From Micavibrio sp. UBA5572 (GTDB lineage: Bacteria; Pseudomonadota; Alphaproteobacteria; Micavibrionales; Micavibrionaceae): a DNA stretch of 64,000 nucleotides. Below the pieces are notes generated by a model. It was not told where the DNA came from and made no database searches. It was given only the letters and a program-made list of their open reading frames with translations. The stretch covers positions 124,001 through 188,000 of the forward strand of contig DIMG01000016.1 of the NCBI GenBank assembly GCA_002425415.1, given 5' to 3'. The translations under genes were made by a program, and so were the position numbers. How positions within the stretch are numbered: the stretch's first letter is position 1; every line of letters begins with the position of its first letter. This document shows, one piece after another, positions 63,365 to 64,000 of the stretch.

Positions 63365-64000
63365 ATGTCATCCCTGATTGCTTCGCGCCTCAAACGTATT
63401 AAACCGTCTCCGACTATTGCCGTGACTACACGCGCTGCTGAATTAAAAGCTGCGGGTCAAGATGTTATCGGATTGGGTGCGGGTGAGCCGGATTTTAATA
63501 CGCCGGATTTTGTGATTGAAGCCGCACATGATGCCGCCAAAGCAGGGCAGACAAAATATACTGCTGTTGATGGAACACCTGCCTTGAAGGATGCAATTAT
63601 TGCCAAATTTAAACGCGACAATGGTCTGACATATACACGCGATCAGATTACCGTCGGGTCGGGTGGTAAGCAGGTTCTTTATAATGCCTTGATGGCGACG
63701 CTCAATGAAGGGGATGAAGTGATTATTCCTGCGCCTTATTGGGTGTCTTATCCCGATATGACGTTGTTGGCAGAAGGCACGCCGGTGATTGTCGAATGTT
63801 CGGAAGAGAATGGATTTAAACTTCAAGCCGCGCAGCTTGATGCTGCGATTACTCCCAAAACAAAATGGTTGATTTTGAATTCACCGAGTAACCCGACGGG
63901 GGCTGCTTATTCTTATGACGAGATGAAAGCTTTGACGGATGTTTTGCTTAAACATCCTCATGTTTATGTGATGTCGGATGATATTTATGAACATCTGATT
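63365..64000 (+). CDS. aspC: Aspartate aminotransferase, cut by the window edge
   Basis: The first 212 residues of a class I PLP-dependent aminotransferase are present. IGLGAGEPDFNTPDFVIEAA, TKYTAVDGTPALKDAIIAKF and APYWVSYPDMTLLAEG are typical of alphaproteobacterial aspartate aminotransferase (subgroup I-beta). LNSPSNPTGAAYSYDEM is the substrate-binding Asn motif. The PLP lysine lies beyond the edge. AAGGA precedes the ATG. Confidence 0.93.
   Translation, partial: MSSLIASRLKRIKPSPTIAVTTRAAELKAAGQDVIGLGAGEPDFNTPDFVIEAAHDAAKAGQTKYTAVDGTPALKDAIIAKFKRDNGLTYTRDQITVGSGGKQVLYNALMATLNEGDEVIIPAPYWVSYPDMTLLAEGTPVIVECSEENGFKLQAAQLDAAITPKTKWLILNSPSNPTGAAYSYDEMKALTDVLLKHPHVYVMSDDIYEHLI

Overview
The window reads as ordinary chromosome of an alphaproteobacterium at moderate GC, with one small mobile island. 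The lineage call rests on several things: a split three-subunit transhydrogenase (pntAA-pntAB-pntB), an ETF-ubiquinone oxidoreductase, a 41-residue zinc-free ribosomal protein L36, a CpdR-type single-domain response regulator, a perfect CtrA box in front of a Flp pilin gene, a complete Tad/Cpa pilus cluster, and the recG-sdhE-mfd neighbourhood. The exact order or genus cannot be fixed from the sequence alone. LAYOUT: 0-12.4 kb holds housekeeping genes: a TPR lipoprotein cut by the left edge, ETF-QO, a degenerate uracil-DNA glycosylase homologue, a lytic transglycosylase, a HisN-like phosphatase, an ABC exporter, alaS, and an unknown protein with a faint RelA/SpoT-like signature. 12.5-18.4 kb holds ndk, the pnt operon, a gene broken by one in-frame stop, an EAL-domain protein and rpmJ. 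18.5-30.5 kb holds mreB and the Tad pilus locus (flp, cpaA-F, tadB, tadC, and convergently tadD plus a CpaC-N-domain membrane protein). 30.6-32.8 kb holds a type II restriction-modification pair of the Eco47II type with an HTH-fused cytosine methyltransferase, beside tRNA-Val. 32.8-45 kb holds cpdR, a secreted protein, rluD, a Fur-box-controlled small gene, the division genes ddl-ftsQ-ftsA-(unknown)-ftsZ, two RNA methyltransferases and coaD. 45.1-52.4 kb is an island at tRNA-Lys. It carries a type II-C CRISPR-Cas9 locus (22 repeats, cas2, cas1, cas9, tracrRNA), a toxin-antitoxin pair whose toxin is frameshifted, and a gutted tyrosine integrase. 52.4-64 kb is housekeeping again: a histidine phosphatase, a DUF502 protein, recG, sdhE, mfd, an AmgK-like kinase and an aspartate aminotransferase cut by the right edge. 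HOW IT WORKS TOGETHER: cas9, cas1 and cas2 run leftwards, while the array and tracrRNA run rightwards. The tracrRNA sits directly upstream of cas9 with its own promoter and a strong terminator, and its layout closely resembles the Neisseria Cas9 tracrRNA. Each CRISPR repeat ends in an extended -10 element (TGCTATGAT), so each crRNA probably has its own promoter. A truncated repeat exactly one spacer length upstream of the first full repeat suggests an extra cryptic spacer. The Tad pilus cluster and CpdR point to a CtrA-controlled cell cycle. Two copies of a 105-bp element with terminal inverted repeats lie 32 kb apart and may be a MITE-like family. I found no wholly unknown multi-gene system. 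The most interesting points are the CRISPR island's regulatory layout, the Fur-controlled small gene, the dispersed repeat, and several broken or degenerate genes.
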